A DNA stretch of 14,377 nucleotides from DATIHT01 sp035480415 (GCA_035480415.1 DATIHT010000092.1:1-14377); one strand, 5' to 3'; shown: positions 1 through 6,923, counted from the first letter of the stretch. Notes: generated from the letters alone by a model not told the origin. Translations and numbers: made by a program.

Positions 1-798
1 ACACTTGCCATGCTTTCGTATTTTTTCAGGAAAATTCATTCAATTCCAGGCAAAAAAATTTCCATTCCCAGGCCAAGGGTTGTAATTGGAATTCCTTCAA
101 ACGTTAGTGAAATCGAAAAGCGGGCAGTACTTGATGCTGCCAAAGGTGCTGGTGCCAGAAGTGCTTATTTGGTAGAAGAAGGTTTGGCTGCTGCAATTGG
201 TGCTGGTTTGCCCGTTACAGAAGGTGTTGGTTCTATGGTTGTTGATATCGGCGGGGGCACTTGTGAAATCGCTGTTGTTTCTTTGGGCGGTGTTGTTGTT
301 GGCAGGTCTATTAGAATTGGCGGGGATGCCATGGACAGGGATATTATCAACTACATTCGTACGCGTTATGGTTTGGCAATTGGAGAGCGTACGGCAGAGG
401 ATATCAAAATTGCACTTGGCAGTGCTTATATTGGAGATGTCGAAAAACAAATGGTAGTTCGCGGGCGGGATATAGAAAAAGGTTTGCCAAAAACTATAAA
501 AATTTCTTCACCAATAATAAGGGAGGCACTTGCGCCTTCTGTGAACATTATTGTTTCTGCTGTTTTGGAAACTCTGGAAGATGCGCCGCCGGAATTGGCT
601 GCCGATATTGCGCAGCGGGGAATTGTTCTTTGCGGCGGAGGCGCAATGCTTTCGGGGCTCGCCAAGCTAATTTCCAAGGAAACAAAGATGCCAGTTTCTA
701 TTTCCGGTGATCCGCTTTTGTGTGTTGCAATGGGAACTGCGTACATTTTAGAAAACCCCGAACTTTTGAAAAAAGTTAGATTGACAACTAACAATTAG
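1..798 (+). CDS. mreB: Rod-shape determining actin homologue MreB (5' end outside window)
   Basis: MreB polymerises into membrane-associated actin-like filaments that guide lateral cell-wall synthesis. The reading frame is open from base 1 (Thr-Leu-Ala before the first Met at base 10). That Met aligns with an internal Met of MreB just before the 'HS' segment, so the gene continues upstream and roughly 75-80 N-terminal residues, including the first phosphate loop, are missing. Counting from the internal Met, visible hallmarks are the EEGLAAAIGAGLPV segment, the second ATP-phosphate loop DIGGGTCEIAVVS, IGGDAMDRDIINYI, and the C-terminal adenosine motif GIVLCGGGAMLSGL. The stop is TAG at 796-798. 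Only 15 nt separate it from mrdA, so the two are probably co-transcribed as part of an elongasome operon. The identity is clear; only the 5' truncation by the window limits the call. Confidence 0.96.
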   Translation, partial: TLAMLSYFFRKIHSIPGKKISIPRPRVVIGIPSNVSEIEKRAVLDAAKGAGARSAYLVEEGLAAAIGAGLPVTEGVGSMVVDIGGGTCEIAVVSLGGVVVGRSIRIGGDAMDRDIINYIRTRYGLAIGERTAEDIKIALGSAYIGDVEKQMVVRGRDIEKGLPKTIKISSPIIREALAPSVNIIVSAVLETLEDAPPELAADIAQRGIVLCGGGAMLSGLAKLISKETKMPVSISGDPLLCVAMGTAYILENPELLKKVRLTTNN

Positions 799-813
799 TA
801 TTTTTCATTTAAA

Positions 814-2592
814 ATGAAGAAAAAAAGAAAGATCTCGCTGTTTACTGCAGACGCAATTTCCAAGGGTGAGATTAAAAGAAAAAAAAGCATATTTGGCAAT
901 TCGGATTTTGATTTCTCCCCGAGGGATTTTTTTGAAAATCTGAAACTGGAGAGAACTAATTTCCTTAAACTTTTGCCAATTTTAATCATGGTTATATTTT
1001 TGGGGAGGCTTTTCCAACTTACGATTGTAGCGGGTGCAAAAAACAGGGAGCTTTCGGAAAATAACAGAATAAGACTTGTGAACATAGAAGCAAGTCGGGG
1101 CAGAATATTAGATAGGAATGGAAAAGTTTTGGCATACAGCGAACAAAAATATTTTTTAAACCAACAAAGCAAAAAAGTCCAAATTTCAGATGCGCAAAGA
1201 ACAGAGCTGGAGAAAGAAGGATTAGCCGGGGAAAATTTCGATGGAGGGCTGGGAAAAATAACAAAAGAAGTGGTTAGAATTTATCCTTTTGGTCCTGTTT
1301 GTGCGCATGTACTGGGGTACACAAGTTTGGTGCAAAGTGCGGATGTTTTAAAAAACCCATCTGTTACTTCGAGTGAATTTGTCGGCCGGATGGGTGTTGA
1401 GGAAACTTATGAAGGAGTTCTACGGGGTGTAGACGGAAAAGAAATTATAGAAGTGGATTCTTGGGGCAAAACCATCTCGGTTCTTTCAACGGTAGATCCG
1501 AAACCAGGGCAGGATGTTTATTTAAACATAGATGCCGATATGCAGAAACATGCATATGATGCAATGACTACTGCCCTTACCAAGTTTAAAGTAAAAAGCG
1601 GTTCACTTATTATTACCAACCCTCAAAACGGAGAAGTTTTAACTCTATTGTCTTTTCCTTCCTTTGACCCTGCGGACATTGGTAAATCTGTAACTTCTGA
1701 GGATAAGCCGCTTTTCAACAGGGCAATTGCCGGAAACTATCCGCCAGGGTCTGTTTTTAAAATCGTTACTTCTTTTGCAGGACTTGATTCGGGGAAAATT
1801 ACAAAAGACACAGAAATTGAAGATGTTGGGAAGTTTGATGTGGGCGGCGTGACGTTTGCCAACTGGTACTATCTAACGTACGGAGGCCGTGACGGAACCA
1901 TAAAAATAGACAAAGCAATTGCAAGATCCAACGACGTTTTTTTCTTTAAGGTGGGTCAGGAGATTGGCCTCGAACAACTTCGGAAATGGGCCATATTGAT
2001 TGGATTCGGTCAGAAGACGGGAATTGATTTGCCGGGAGAATCGTTTGGTTTGGTGCCGGACGAAAAATGGAAAGCTGCAAATGTTGGAGAAAGTTGGTTT
2101 TTGGGAGACACGATGCATATGGCAATTGGTCAGGGCTTTATGGTGACAACGCCAACCCAGGTTAATGTAATGACAGATTTTGTCGCCAACGGCGGTAAAA
2201 AAGTTGTCCCTCACATTGTTGCAAAAGTACTGGGCCCAAACGGGCCGATTAATATTTCTCCAAGCGGCACAGTTAATAATTTAGATGCCCAGAATCTTGC
2301 TGTTGTAAGACAGGGTATGCGCGAGGCATGCCAGGAAGGGGGGACGGCATTTCCTTTTTTTGCTGTCACCCGATACACAATTTCCTGCAAAACCGGCACT
2401 GCGGAAAAACTTCAGGGTGATCCTCACGCATGGTTTAGTGCATATGCGCCTTCCGACTTTCCTCAGCTTTCAATTACAGTTATGATAGAAAATGGCGGCG
2501 AAGGTTCTGTAGTTGCTGCGCCTGTTGCAAAAGAAGTTTTGGATTGGTACTTTAGTCAAGGTCAAAACTCAAATGTCAAAACTCAAAATTAA
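814..2592 (+). CDS. mrdA: Penicillin-binding protein 2, elongasome transpeptidase
   Basis: A class B penicillin-binding protein of 592 aa that cross-links peptidoglycan during cell elongation with RodA and MreB. The N-terminus is basic (about residues 1-50), followed by one membrane anchor at about residues 52-72. The class B dimerisation-domain motif RGRILDRNG lies at about 95-103. The transpeptidase domain has all three active-site motifs: S313-V-F-K316 (catalytic Ser), S372-N-D374 and K526-T-G528. Length is normal for PBP2. PBP2 rather than PBP3/FtsI is favoured by the mreB neighbour, but sequence alone does not exclude another class B enzyme. No Shine-Dalgarno precedes the ATG. The last dozen codons are written in a heptamer array (2554-2588), giving a low-complexity Gln/Asn-rich tail. 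The TAA overlaps the next start codon by one base. Confidence 0.93.
   Translation: MKKKRKISLFTADAISKGEIKRKKSIFGNSDFDFSPRDFFENLKLERTNFLKLLPILIMVIFLGRLFQLTIVAGAKNRELSENNRIRLVNIEASRGRILDRNGKVLAYSEQKYFLNQQSKKVQISDAQRTELEKEGLAGENFDGGLGKITKEVVRIYPFGPVCAHVLGYTSLVQSADVLKNPSVTSSEFVGRMGVEETYEGVLRGVDGKEIIEVDSWGKTISVLSTVDPKPGQDVYLNIDADMQKHAYDAMTTALTKFKVKSGSLIITNPQNGEVLTLLSFPSFDPADIGKSVTSEDKPLFNRAIAGNYPPGSVFKIVTSFAGLDSGKITKDTEIEDVGKFDVGGVTFANWYYLTYGGRDGTIKIDKAIARSNDVFFFKVGQEIGLEQLRKWAILIGFGQKTGIDLPGESFGLVPDEKWKAANVGESWFLGDTMHMAIGQGFMVTTPTQVNVMTDFVANGGKKVVPHIVAKVLGPNGPINISPSGTVNNLDAQNLAVVRQGMREACQEGGTAFPFFAVTRYTISCKTGTAEKLQGDPHAWFSAYAPSDFPQLSITVMIENGGEGSVVAAPVAKEVLDWYFSQGQNSNVKTQN
2554..2588. repeat. Heptamer array inside the 3' end of mrdA
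   Basis: Five consecutive 7-nt units: agtcaag, gtcaaaa, ctcaaat, gtcaaaa, ctcaaaa. The array is translated and forms the C-terminal tail of PBP2 (…SQGQNSNVKTQN), then runs into the stop codon. It shares the TCAA core with the other arrays in this window. Confidence 0.8.
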
Positions 2593-3530
2593 TGACTAAA
2601 TTAGAATTACCGAAAAATTTAAAATTAGATTTAAAAAAGTACCGCGACTTGCGATACGGAGAAAATCCTCATCAGCAAAGTGCGTTTTACACGCTGGACG
2701 AAAATCCAGGCTTTGAACAATTGTGGGGAATAGAACTTTCTCATAATAATTTGGGAGACGCTAACCACGCATGGCGTTTAGTTTCCGATTTTGAAGAGCC
2801 AACAGTTGCTATTATCAAACACGGTAATCCTAGCGGAATCACCTCGAGAGATAAAGTAGAAGAAGCGTTCAAGCTTTCATACGAGGCAGATTCTGTTAGT
2901 GCATTTGGTGGAATAATTGCTACCAATAGACCGCCGACACTGGAAATGATAGAAGCGATGCACGGAATATTTTTTGAACTTTTGGTGGCGCCGGATTTTT
3001 CTCCTGAGGTTTTAGAAAGGCTAAAGGTAAGAAGCCAGAAAATGCGAGTAATCAAAGCGCAAAAACCGCCACAACTTTTGGAATTCACAAGGGTTTTTAA
3101 CGGATACTTGGTGCAGACCCCGGACGCAATTTCAGAGTCAAAGTCAAAGTGGAAAGTGGAAAGTGGAGGAGAGCCAACAGACGAATTGTGGGCAGACATG
3201 GAATTTGCATGGAAAGTTGTTAAACACGTAAAGAGTAATGCAATTGTAATTGCGAAGGATAAAATAATGGTTGGAATGGGGACGGGTCAACCCAATCGGG
3301 TTAATTCGGTTAAGCTTGCCCTGGACCAGGCAAAGGAGAGGTCAAAAGGAGCCGTACTTGCCAGCGATGCTTTTTTTCCGTTTGAGGACAATGTGTTGAC
3401 TGCTGCAGATGCCGGGGTTAAAGTAATTTTGCAACCCGGCGGTTCTGTTAACGACGAAGCGGTGGTTGCAGCCGCAAAGAAAAGAAATATGACAATGGTA
3501 TTTACCGGTGTTAGGCACTTCAAGCATTAG
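2592..3530 (+). CDS. purH: AICAR transformylase as a stand-alone protein (PurH C-terminal half)
   Basis: This 312-aa protein matches the second domain of bifunctional PurH, which transfers a formyl group from 10-formyl-tetrahydrofolate to AICAR in purine synthesis. Family marks are LRYGENPHQ at about 20-28, the catalytic K76-H77-G-N-P segment, SAFGGIIA near 102-109, KHVKSNAIVIAK, TGQPNR, DAFFPF, and the exact C-terminal family ending TGVRHFKH. The protein starts at the place that is the interdomain linker in ordinary PurH, and there is no cyclohydrolase domain in front of it. Upstream of the ATG are mrdA codons, overlapping at TAATG, so it is translationally coupled to PBP2. The cyclohydrolase half is a separate downstream gene, so domain order is inverted. 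A hexamer/heptamer array (3137-3169) encodes about residues 182-193, in a variable loop. Function is expected to be intact. Confidence 0.92.
   Translation: MTKLELPKNLKLDLKKYRDLRYGENPHQQSAFYTLDENPGFEQLWGIELSHNNLGDANHAWRLVSDFEEPTVAIIKHGNPSGITSRDKVEEAFKLSYEADSVSAFGGIIATNRPPTLEMIEAMHGIFFELLVAPDFSPEVLERLKVRSQKMRVIKAQKPPQLLEFTRVFNGYLVQTPDAISESKSKWKVESGGEPTDELWADMEFAWKVVKHVKSNAIVIAKDKIMVGMGTGQPNRVNSVKLALDQAKERSKGAVLASDAFFPFEDNVLTAADAGVKVILQPGGSVNDEAVVAAAKKRNMTMVFTGVRHFKH
3137..3169. repeat. Hexamer/heptamer array inside the AICAR transformylase gene
   Basis: Units gtcaaa, gtcaaa, gtggaaa, gtggaaa, gtggagg. They are translated as part of a Ser/Lys-rich loop (ESKSKWKVESGG, residues 182-193) between the N-terminal region of the domain and the conserved FAWKVVKHVKSNAIV segment. 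The register stays open despite the mixed 6/7-nt period. Confidence 0.7.
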
Positions 3531-3531
3531 C

Positions 3532-3587
3532 GTATCAAGTATCATGTATCACGTGTCATGAAACTTGATACCTGACACATGACACGT
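3532..3587. repeat. Heptamer-repeat hairpin between the two purH genes
   Basis: Forward heptamers gtatcaa, gtatcat, gtatcac, gtgtcat (3532-3559) are followed, after gaaac, by reverse-complement units ttgatac, ctgacac, atgacac (3565-3585). Pairings visible by eye are acgtgtcatg (3551-3560) with catgacacgt (3578-3587), a perfect 10-bp stem, or tatcaag (3533-3539) with cttgata (3564-3570). No T-tract follows, so it is not a standard terminator. It fills the whole gap between the two purH genes. Confidence 0.85.
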
Positions 3588-3593
3588 TAAATT

Positions 3594-4196
3594 ATGGATA
3601 AAATCAAAGTATCAAACGTATTTGCCGCAGTTTTCCAAAAGGGTGTTTTAGACCCGCTTGTTGATATTCTTAAAAAAAATGCCGAGCCAAGTGTAGTTGT
3701 TGCCGAAGGGCCGGACATTAGCAGTGGCTTAAAATTTTTTGGAACACAAGGTACGGTCGATTACCTTAGGAAAAAAGGTGTGGATGCCATCTCGGTTGTA
3801 AAAGGTTTTGATTTTGACGGCAGAGTTAAAACTTTAAGCCGTCCGGTGTTTAGTGCAGTTTTGGCAGACAAAACAAAGCCGGAACATTTAAAAGAACTTA
3901 GCATGTTAAATATTCCTGCTATGGATTTGGTAGTTGTAGATTTGTATGCGCCGGACGAGAAAATCTTTCCGGAGAGTATGGATATCGGCGGGCAATCGTT
4001 AATTAGATCTGCTGTTAAAAATTACAAAAACGTCGCGCTAGCGTTTGACGAGGCAAGTCTGGCAGAGCTGGTTGATCATTTAAAAACGAATAGTGGGTCG
4101 ACTACTTTAGAGTTTAGGAAACAACAGGCCAAAAAAGGTTCTAAGTTTATTGCCGATCGTTGCGTGCTTGAGGCAAAGCTATTTGAAAAGGTGTAG
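3594..4196 (+). CDS. purH: IMP cyclohydrolase as a stand-alone protein (PurH N-terminal half)
   Basis: This 200-aa protein corresponds to the first domain of PurH (MGS-like fold), which closes FAICAR to IMP, the last step of purine synthesis. The residues that matter in this family are visible: K79 in DGRVKTL, Y118 in LVVVDLYAP, D130 in MDIGG, and K142 in RSAVKNY. The first 50 residues are more divergent than usual, but the GTQGTVDYLRKKGV segment fits the GGTxxxLxxxGI pattern. It lies 63 nt downstream of the AICAR transformylase gene with only the heptamer hairpin between. Together the two proteins (312 + 200 aa) add up to one normal PurH, so the pathway step is probably complete as two polypeptides in reversed gene order. 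A hairpin-plus-T terminator follows the stop. Confidence 0.88.
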   Translation: MDKIKVSNVFAAVFQKGVLDPLVDILKKNAEPSVVVAEGPDISSGLKFFGTQGTVDYLRKKGVDAISVVKGFDFDGRVKTLSRPVFSAVLADKTKPEHLKELSMLNIPAMDLVVVDLYAPDEKIFPESMDIGGQSLIRSAVKNYKNVALAFDEASLAELVDHLKTNSGSTTLEFRKQQAKKGSKFIADRCVLEAKLFEKV

Positions 4197-4205
4197 CTTT
4201 GAGGT

Positions 4206-4240
4206 GCGTCCTCGGGCTGGCATCGGAGAGGACGCTTTTT
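4206..4240 (+). terminator. Intrinsic terminator between purH and dprA
   Basis: A perfect 8-bp GC-rich stem, gcgtcctc (4206-4213) with gaggacgc (4228-4235), a 14-nt loop, then five T (4236-4240). It begins 9 nt after the cyclohydrolase stop codon and ends 8 nt before the dprA start codon. It probably ends or attenuates the mreB-purH transcript, though its closeness to dprA leaves room for an attenuation role. Confidence 0.75.
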
Positions 4241-4248
4241 CAAACTTG

Positions 4249-5340
4249 ATGAATAACAAAGATCTCCCTTATTGGGTTGCAACTTCTGCAATTGGTGGCG
4301 TTGGTACCGCAACTTTTTCCACTCTTCTTAAAAAATTCAAAACGCTAAAAAAATTCTGGGAAGCAGATTCTAAAGTTATCGAGAAATTAAAACTTGATAG
4401 CCGTACTAAACAATCAATTCTGGAATTTCGCACAAAGGTAGATCCGCAGGTTTATTTGAATACTGTTTACGAGCGGGGAATAAAGGTTGTAAGTCTTATA
4501 GAGGGGGATTATCCGGCCAACTTAAGACAGATTCTTGGTGCGCCCAAGGTGCTATATATAAAAGGAAGCATATTGAAAAGCGACGATTTAGCGCTTGGCG
4601 TTGTTGGTGCAAGGTATGCAACTTCTTACGGAAGGCAAATTACCGAAAAGTTTGTTTACGACCTGGTTGCTGCGGGTCTGACAATAGTTTCTGGAATGGC
4701 TAGGGGAATAGACAGCGTTGCTCATAGGGCAGCACTTGCGGCAGGCGGTAGAACAATTGCAGTTTTGGGAAGTGGTGTAGATTTGGTTTACCCGCCGGAA
4801 AACAAAGGTCTGTACGAGCAGATAATAAAAAACGGCGCTGTGGTTTCCGAATTCCCCTTAGGGTTTCCTTCTGTGCCTTCTAATTTTCCCGCAAGAAACA
4901 GAATAATTTCCGGCTTATCGCTTGGAGTTTTGGTTACGGAGGCGGCTGTTGATTCCGGCTCTTTAATTACGGCAGGGCAGGCAGCAGAACAATCAAGAGA
5001 AGTTTTTGCAGTACCGGGGCCGGTGAATTCTAAAATGAGCGCCGGTGTTAACAATTTAATAAAAGAGGGAGTCCATGTAGCAACAGAAGTTGGCGATATA
5101 CTGGATGTTTTGGACATAGAAAGAAAGAGAGCTTCTATAACGGTCAACGATGAACGATCTACGATTAACCTTTCCAAGGACGAGCAAAGAATTTTTGATC
5201 TTCTGGATGGCCAAACAAAACATATCGATGTGATTGCTAGAGAAAGTAAACTAAAAATAGACAAAGTTTCTTCCTCTCTTTCAATGTTGGAAATGAAAGG
5301 TGCTGTTAAAAATTACGGAGCGGGAATTTGGGGAAAATAA
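4249..5340 (+). CDS. dprA: DNA processing protein DprA (Smf)
   Basis: DprA binds incoming single-stranded DNA during natural transformation and loads RecA onto it. With the ATG at 4249 the product is 363 aa and starts with a typical DprA N-terminus (DLPYWVATSAIGGVG). An ATG 99 nt upstream in the same frame would overlap the purH gene and run through the terminator hairpin, so it was not used. Domains are an N-terminal SAM-like/HhH region (about 5-70), a Rossmann-like core with GVVGARYATSYG (117-128), SGMARGID (148-155), AVLGSGVD, NFPARNRIISGL (212-223) and VTEAAVDSGSLITA, and a C-terminal winged-helix domain (about 308-361). The linker between core and winged helix is encoded by a heptamer array (5142-5169). 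No Shine-Dalgarno is visible. Competence-type DNA uptake fits what is known of CPR bacteria, which often keep dprA and com genes. Confidence 0.93.
   Translation: MNNKDLPYWVATSAIGGVGTATFSTLLKKFKTLKKFWEADSKVIEKLKLDSRTKQSILEFRTKVDPQVYLNTVYERGIKVVSLIEGDYPANLRQILGAPKVLYIKGSILKSDDLALGVVGARYATSYGRQITEKFVYDLVAAGLTIVSGMARGIDSVAHRAALAAGGRTIAVLGSGVDLVYPPENKGLYEQIIKNGAVVSEFPLGFPSVPSNFPARNRIISGLSLGVLVTEAAVDSGSLITAGQAAEQSREVFAVPGPVNSKMSAGVNNLIKEGVHVATEVGDILDVLDIERKRASITVNDERSTINLSKDEQRIFDLLDGQTKHIDVIARESKLKIDKVSSSLSMLEMKGAVKNYGAGIWGK
5142..5169. repeat. Heptamer array inside dprA
   Basis: Four exact-period 7-nt units, ggtcaac, gatgaac, gatctac, gattaac (consensus GRTNWAC). They are translated in three different codon phases as about residues 298-307 of DprA, in the linker between the Rossmann core and the winged-helix domain. 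The unit sequence differs from the TCAAAA type seen elsewhere, so at least two repeat subfamilies are present. Confidence 0.75.
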
Positions 5341-5342
5341 GC

Positions 5343-5399
5343 TTCAAGGTGTCCCTCACTCCGTTCGGGATAAACTTTTCATCGTGGTCGTTCCTTGAA
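5343..5399. other. Nested inverted repeat between convergent genes
   Basis: Outer arms are ttcaagg (5343-5349) and ccttgaa (5393-5399); inside them, tccc (5352-5355) pairs with ggga (5367-5370). It fills the 61-nt gap between the ends of dprA (+) and the HAD gene (-). It could act as a bidirectional terminator, but no proper T-tract is visible on either side, so the role is uncertain. Confidence 0.4.
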
Positions 5400-5401
5400 T
5401 A

Positions 5402-6073
5402 CTAGATTGTATTAATCTCTTTTACTATGTTAATTAAATTTCCAAGATCAGTAATTAAATAATCTGGCCTGGCCGCTTTTAGGCGGGAGGAACTGATGTT
5501 ACCACCAGAGATTGCAACGGATATGGCACCAATTTCTTTTGCTATTTCTATCTCTTCGGTTGAATCTCCAACAATAAGAACTTCCTTGTGATTTATATTA
5601 CTTTTGTCTAAATATTCAACCAATCTTTTTTGTTTATTCTTTTCAATCAGCGGTGAGCTCTTTGAATAGTTTCCTATGACATCCTCAAAATAGTTTTCTA
5701 TTTTTAATCTTTTTAAATGAATTTGTATTTTGTCTTTAATATGATTGCTGATGATTATTGCGGGGATTTTTTCTTTTTTTAACCACTTAAGAATAGTTTT
5801 GGTATTTGCCCTTGTTCTGGATTTTTGTGCTTTCTCCTCGTAGCTGTCGTGAAAGACATCAGAAATCAAGTTTATGTTTTCATCCACCTTTTTCTTACTG
5901 AGGCCTAGGGACATATAATAATTTTTTATTGGAACCTCGAAATATTTTAAAAAGTCGCCGTAGCTGACTTCCTTTTCCCCCAATTTTTTCAATACTTCAT
6001 TGTCTGCATGGAAAACTGCATAAGTATCTGAAAGAAGTGTGCCGTTCCAGTCGAAGGCGACGAGTTTAATCAT
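5402..6073 (-). CDS. HAD-superfamily hydrolase with Asp-to-Asn change in motif I
   Basis: A 223-aa HAD-fold protein, probably a phosphoglycolate-phosphatase-like small-molecule phosphatase with a helical cap (about residues 15-85). Motif I reads D8-W-N10-G-T: the nucleophile Asp8 is kept, but the usual second Asp (acid/base) is Asn10. Motif II is the Ser/Asn in IIISN (S109), motif III a Lys near K138, and motif IV is VGDSTEEIEIA (D170, E174). The Asn may slow turnover, change specificity, or be a tolerated variant; the substrate is unknown. By eye the gene is AT-richer than its neighbours. It is on the opposite strand and directly abuts the small membrane-protein gene (TAA followed at once by ATG), so the two form a transcription unit. 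This pair interrupts the otherwise plus-strand housekeeping genes and may be a later insertion. Confidence 0.8.
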   Translation of the reverse strand: MIKLVAFDWNGTLLSDTYAVFHADNEVLKKLGEKEVSYGDFLKYFEVPIKNYYMSLGLSKKKVDENINLISDVFHDSYEEKAQKSRTRANTKTILKWLKKEKIPAIIISNHIKDKIQIHLKRLKIENYFEDVIGNYSKSSPLIEKNKQKRLVEYLDKSNINHKEVLIVGDSTEEIEIAKEIGAISVAISGGNISSSRLKAARPDYLITDLGNLINIVKEINTI

Positions 6074-6325
6074 TTAATGACGGGATTTTCTGTCGTTTAC
6101 AAATCTCTGGTAAGCCAGAATTCCCCAACAAGTTGCAGATGCCAAAGTTGCCAGTGCTCCCATTTTGAGGCCCAACGAAAAGTAGGATATTACGAATATA
6201 AAAAGAATAATGGAAGTTATCAGGCTAGTTGCCAGTTCGGGTTTTTGTTTTCCCCTAATTGTGGGAATTAAAAAGATCGCGAGTATCCAACCGCCTACAG
6301 AAAATACTAAATCTTGCCAGTTCAT
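6074..6325 (-). CDS. Small three-helix membrane protein, unknown function
   Basis: An 83-aa hydrophobic protein with three likely transmembrane segments at about residues 5-22, 31-50 and 54-73, a short polar loop (TIRGKQKPE, 22-30) between the first two, and a basic tail (QRFVNDRKSRH). I do not recognise a named family. The size and layout resemble small uncharacterised membrane proteins and SemiSWEET-like three-helix proteins; the N-terminal GGWILAIFLIPTI could hint at a PQ-loop-like helix, but this is only a resemblance. Its stop codon touches the start of the HAD gene, so both are probably made from one message. A possible promoter lies immediately upstream on the minus strand. Confidence 0.7.
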   Translation of the reverse strand: MNWQDLVFSVGGWILAIFLIPTIRGKQKPELATSLITSIILFIFVISYFSLGLKMGALATLASATCWGILAYQRFVNDRKSRH

Positions 6326-6334
6326 ATTACCAAA

Positions 6335-6364
6335 AAGATACCATTATTTTTTGTGTTTTAACAA
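6335..6364 (-). promoter_or_regulatory. Possible promoter for the membrane protein/HAD pair
   Basis: On the minus strand, TTGTTA (6364-6359) and TATCTT (6340-6335) are separated by 18 nt. Transcription would start near 6328, only a few bases before the start codon at 6325, giving an almost leaderless message. The match is weak in this AT-rich gap. Confidence 0.3.
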
Positions 6365-6480
6365 GGCTATATCTTGACCCTGCATCTCTCGAGTTTCTTT
6401 TTCAAAGAAATAATTTTTCTGAAAATTCTTTTGAAACCAGAAAGGTGCGGGGTTGACAAGCATGGTAAAAATGTTGGAGA

Positions 6481-6525
6481 GTTGCAAAAGTATCAAAAGT
6501 CTCAAAGGTGTCAGAAGTATCAGAA
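6481..6525. repeat. Left nonamer array, overlapping the start of the four-helix-bundle gene
   Basis: Five 9-nt units: gttgcaaaa, gtatcaaaa, gtctcaaag, gtgtcagaa, gtatcagaa (consensus GTNTCARAA). The GTG start codon of the following gene is the first codon of the fourth unit, and the next five codons are repeat sequence. It is in opposite orientation to the array at 6885-6920. Confidence 0.85.
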
Positions 6526-6882
6526 GTAAAATATATAAAAAGTTATCAGAAACTTATCGTATGGCAGAGAGCGAAAGAGTTAGTTGTGTTAGTATATAAA
6601 ATTACTGATAAGTTTCCGAGAAGTGAGGAATTTGGGTTAAAGTCGCAGATGAGGCGTGCTGCTGTATCTGTGCTCTCGCAAATTGCCGAAGGATACTCAA
6701 GAAAATCTATAAAAGACAAAAAACATTTTATTGAGATTTCAATTGGTTCTTTATTTGAATTAGAATCGGATATTGAGGTTTCGTATGAACTTAATTTTAT
6801 TTCGAATGCTGATTATCAAACTCTAAGCAATAAAAGAGGAGAAGTTGGATATTTGCTCGATAGGTATTATAAGAGTTTTTAA
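6508..6882 (+). CDS. Four-helix-bundle protein (23S rRNA intervening-sequence / Avd-like family)
   Basis: A 124-aa helical protein of the family first known from 23S rRNA intervening sequences, which also includes the Avd accessory proteins of diversity-generating retroelements. Typical family text is KSYQKLIVWQRAKELVVLVYKITDKFP (residues 11-37), FGLKSQMRRAAVSV..QIAEGYSR (42-65) and the ISIGSLFELESDIE helix (77-90). Family members are thought to form pentameric barrels that bind nucleic acid; the role of this free-standing copy is unknown. The only plausible start is GTG 6508, which lies inside a nonamer repeat array, so the first six codons (MSEVSE) are repeat-derived. A second, inverted array begins 3 nt after the stop. 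The gene is thus enclosed by inverted repeats, like a cassette. No reverse transcriptase or rRNA gene is in the window, so neither a DGR nor a rRNA-IVS setting is supported. Confidence 0.85.
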   Translation: MSEVSEVKYIKSYQKLIVWQRAKELVVLVYKITDKFPRSEEFGLKSQMRRAAVSVLSQIAEGYSRKSIKDKKHFIEISIGSLFELESDIEVSYELNFISNADYQTLSNKRGEVGYLLDRYYKSF

Positions 6883-6884
6883 CC

Positions 6885-6920
6885 TTTGAAACTTGTGAAA
6901 CTTTTGTTACATTTGAAACA
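6885..6920. repeat. Right nonamer array, inverted relative to the left array
   Basis: Four 9-nt units, tttgaaact, tgtgaaact, tttgttaca, tttgaaaca. These are the reverse complement of the GTNTCAAAA type. It begins 3 nt after the four-helix-bundle stop codon and ends 3 nt before the topA ATG. Confidence 0.85.
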
Positions 6921-6923
6921 TTT

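Noticed and set aside
3532..3587. Intrinsic terminator between the two purH genes
   Set aside because: The hairpin is strong but is made of repeat units and has no following T-tract.
2592..4196. PurH broken by a frameshift or sequencing error
   Set aside because: The domains are in the reverse of the normal order and the first ends with the true PurH C-terminus, so a simple frameshift cannot explain it.
4150..4248. Upstream in-frame ATG extending DprA by 33 residues
   Set aside because: It overlaps the end of the cyclohydrolase gene, runs through the terminator hairpin, and the extra residues do not resemble DprA, which starts naturally at 4249.
6453..6458. TTGACA as a promoter -35 before the four-helix-bundle gene
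   Set aside because: No -10-like sequence lies 16-18 nt downstream; that position falls in the ggagag/ttgcaaaa region.
6508..6882. Diversity-generating retroelement (Avd) or 23S rRNA intervening sequence
   Set aside because: No reverse transcriptase, template/variable repeat pair or rRNA sequence is present in the window; only the protein family resemblance remains.
6481..6920. CRISPR array interpretation of the nonamer repeats
   Set aside because: Units are 9 nt with no spacers, degenerate, and often translated; there are no cas genes.
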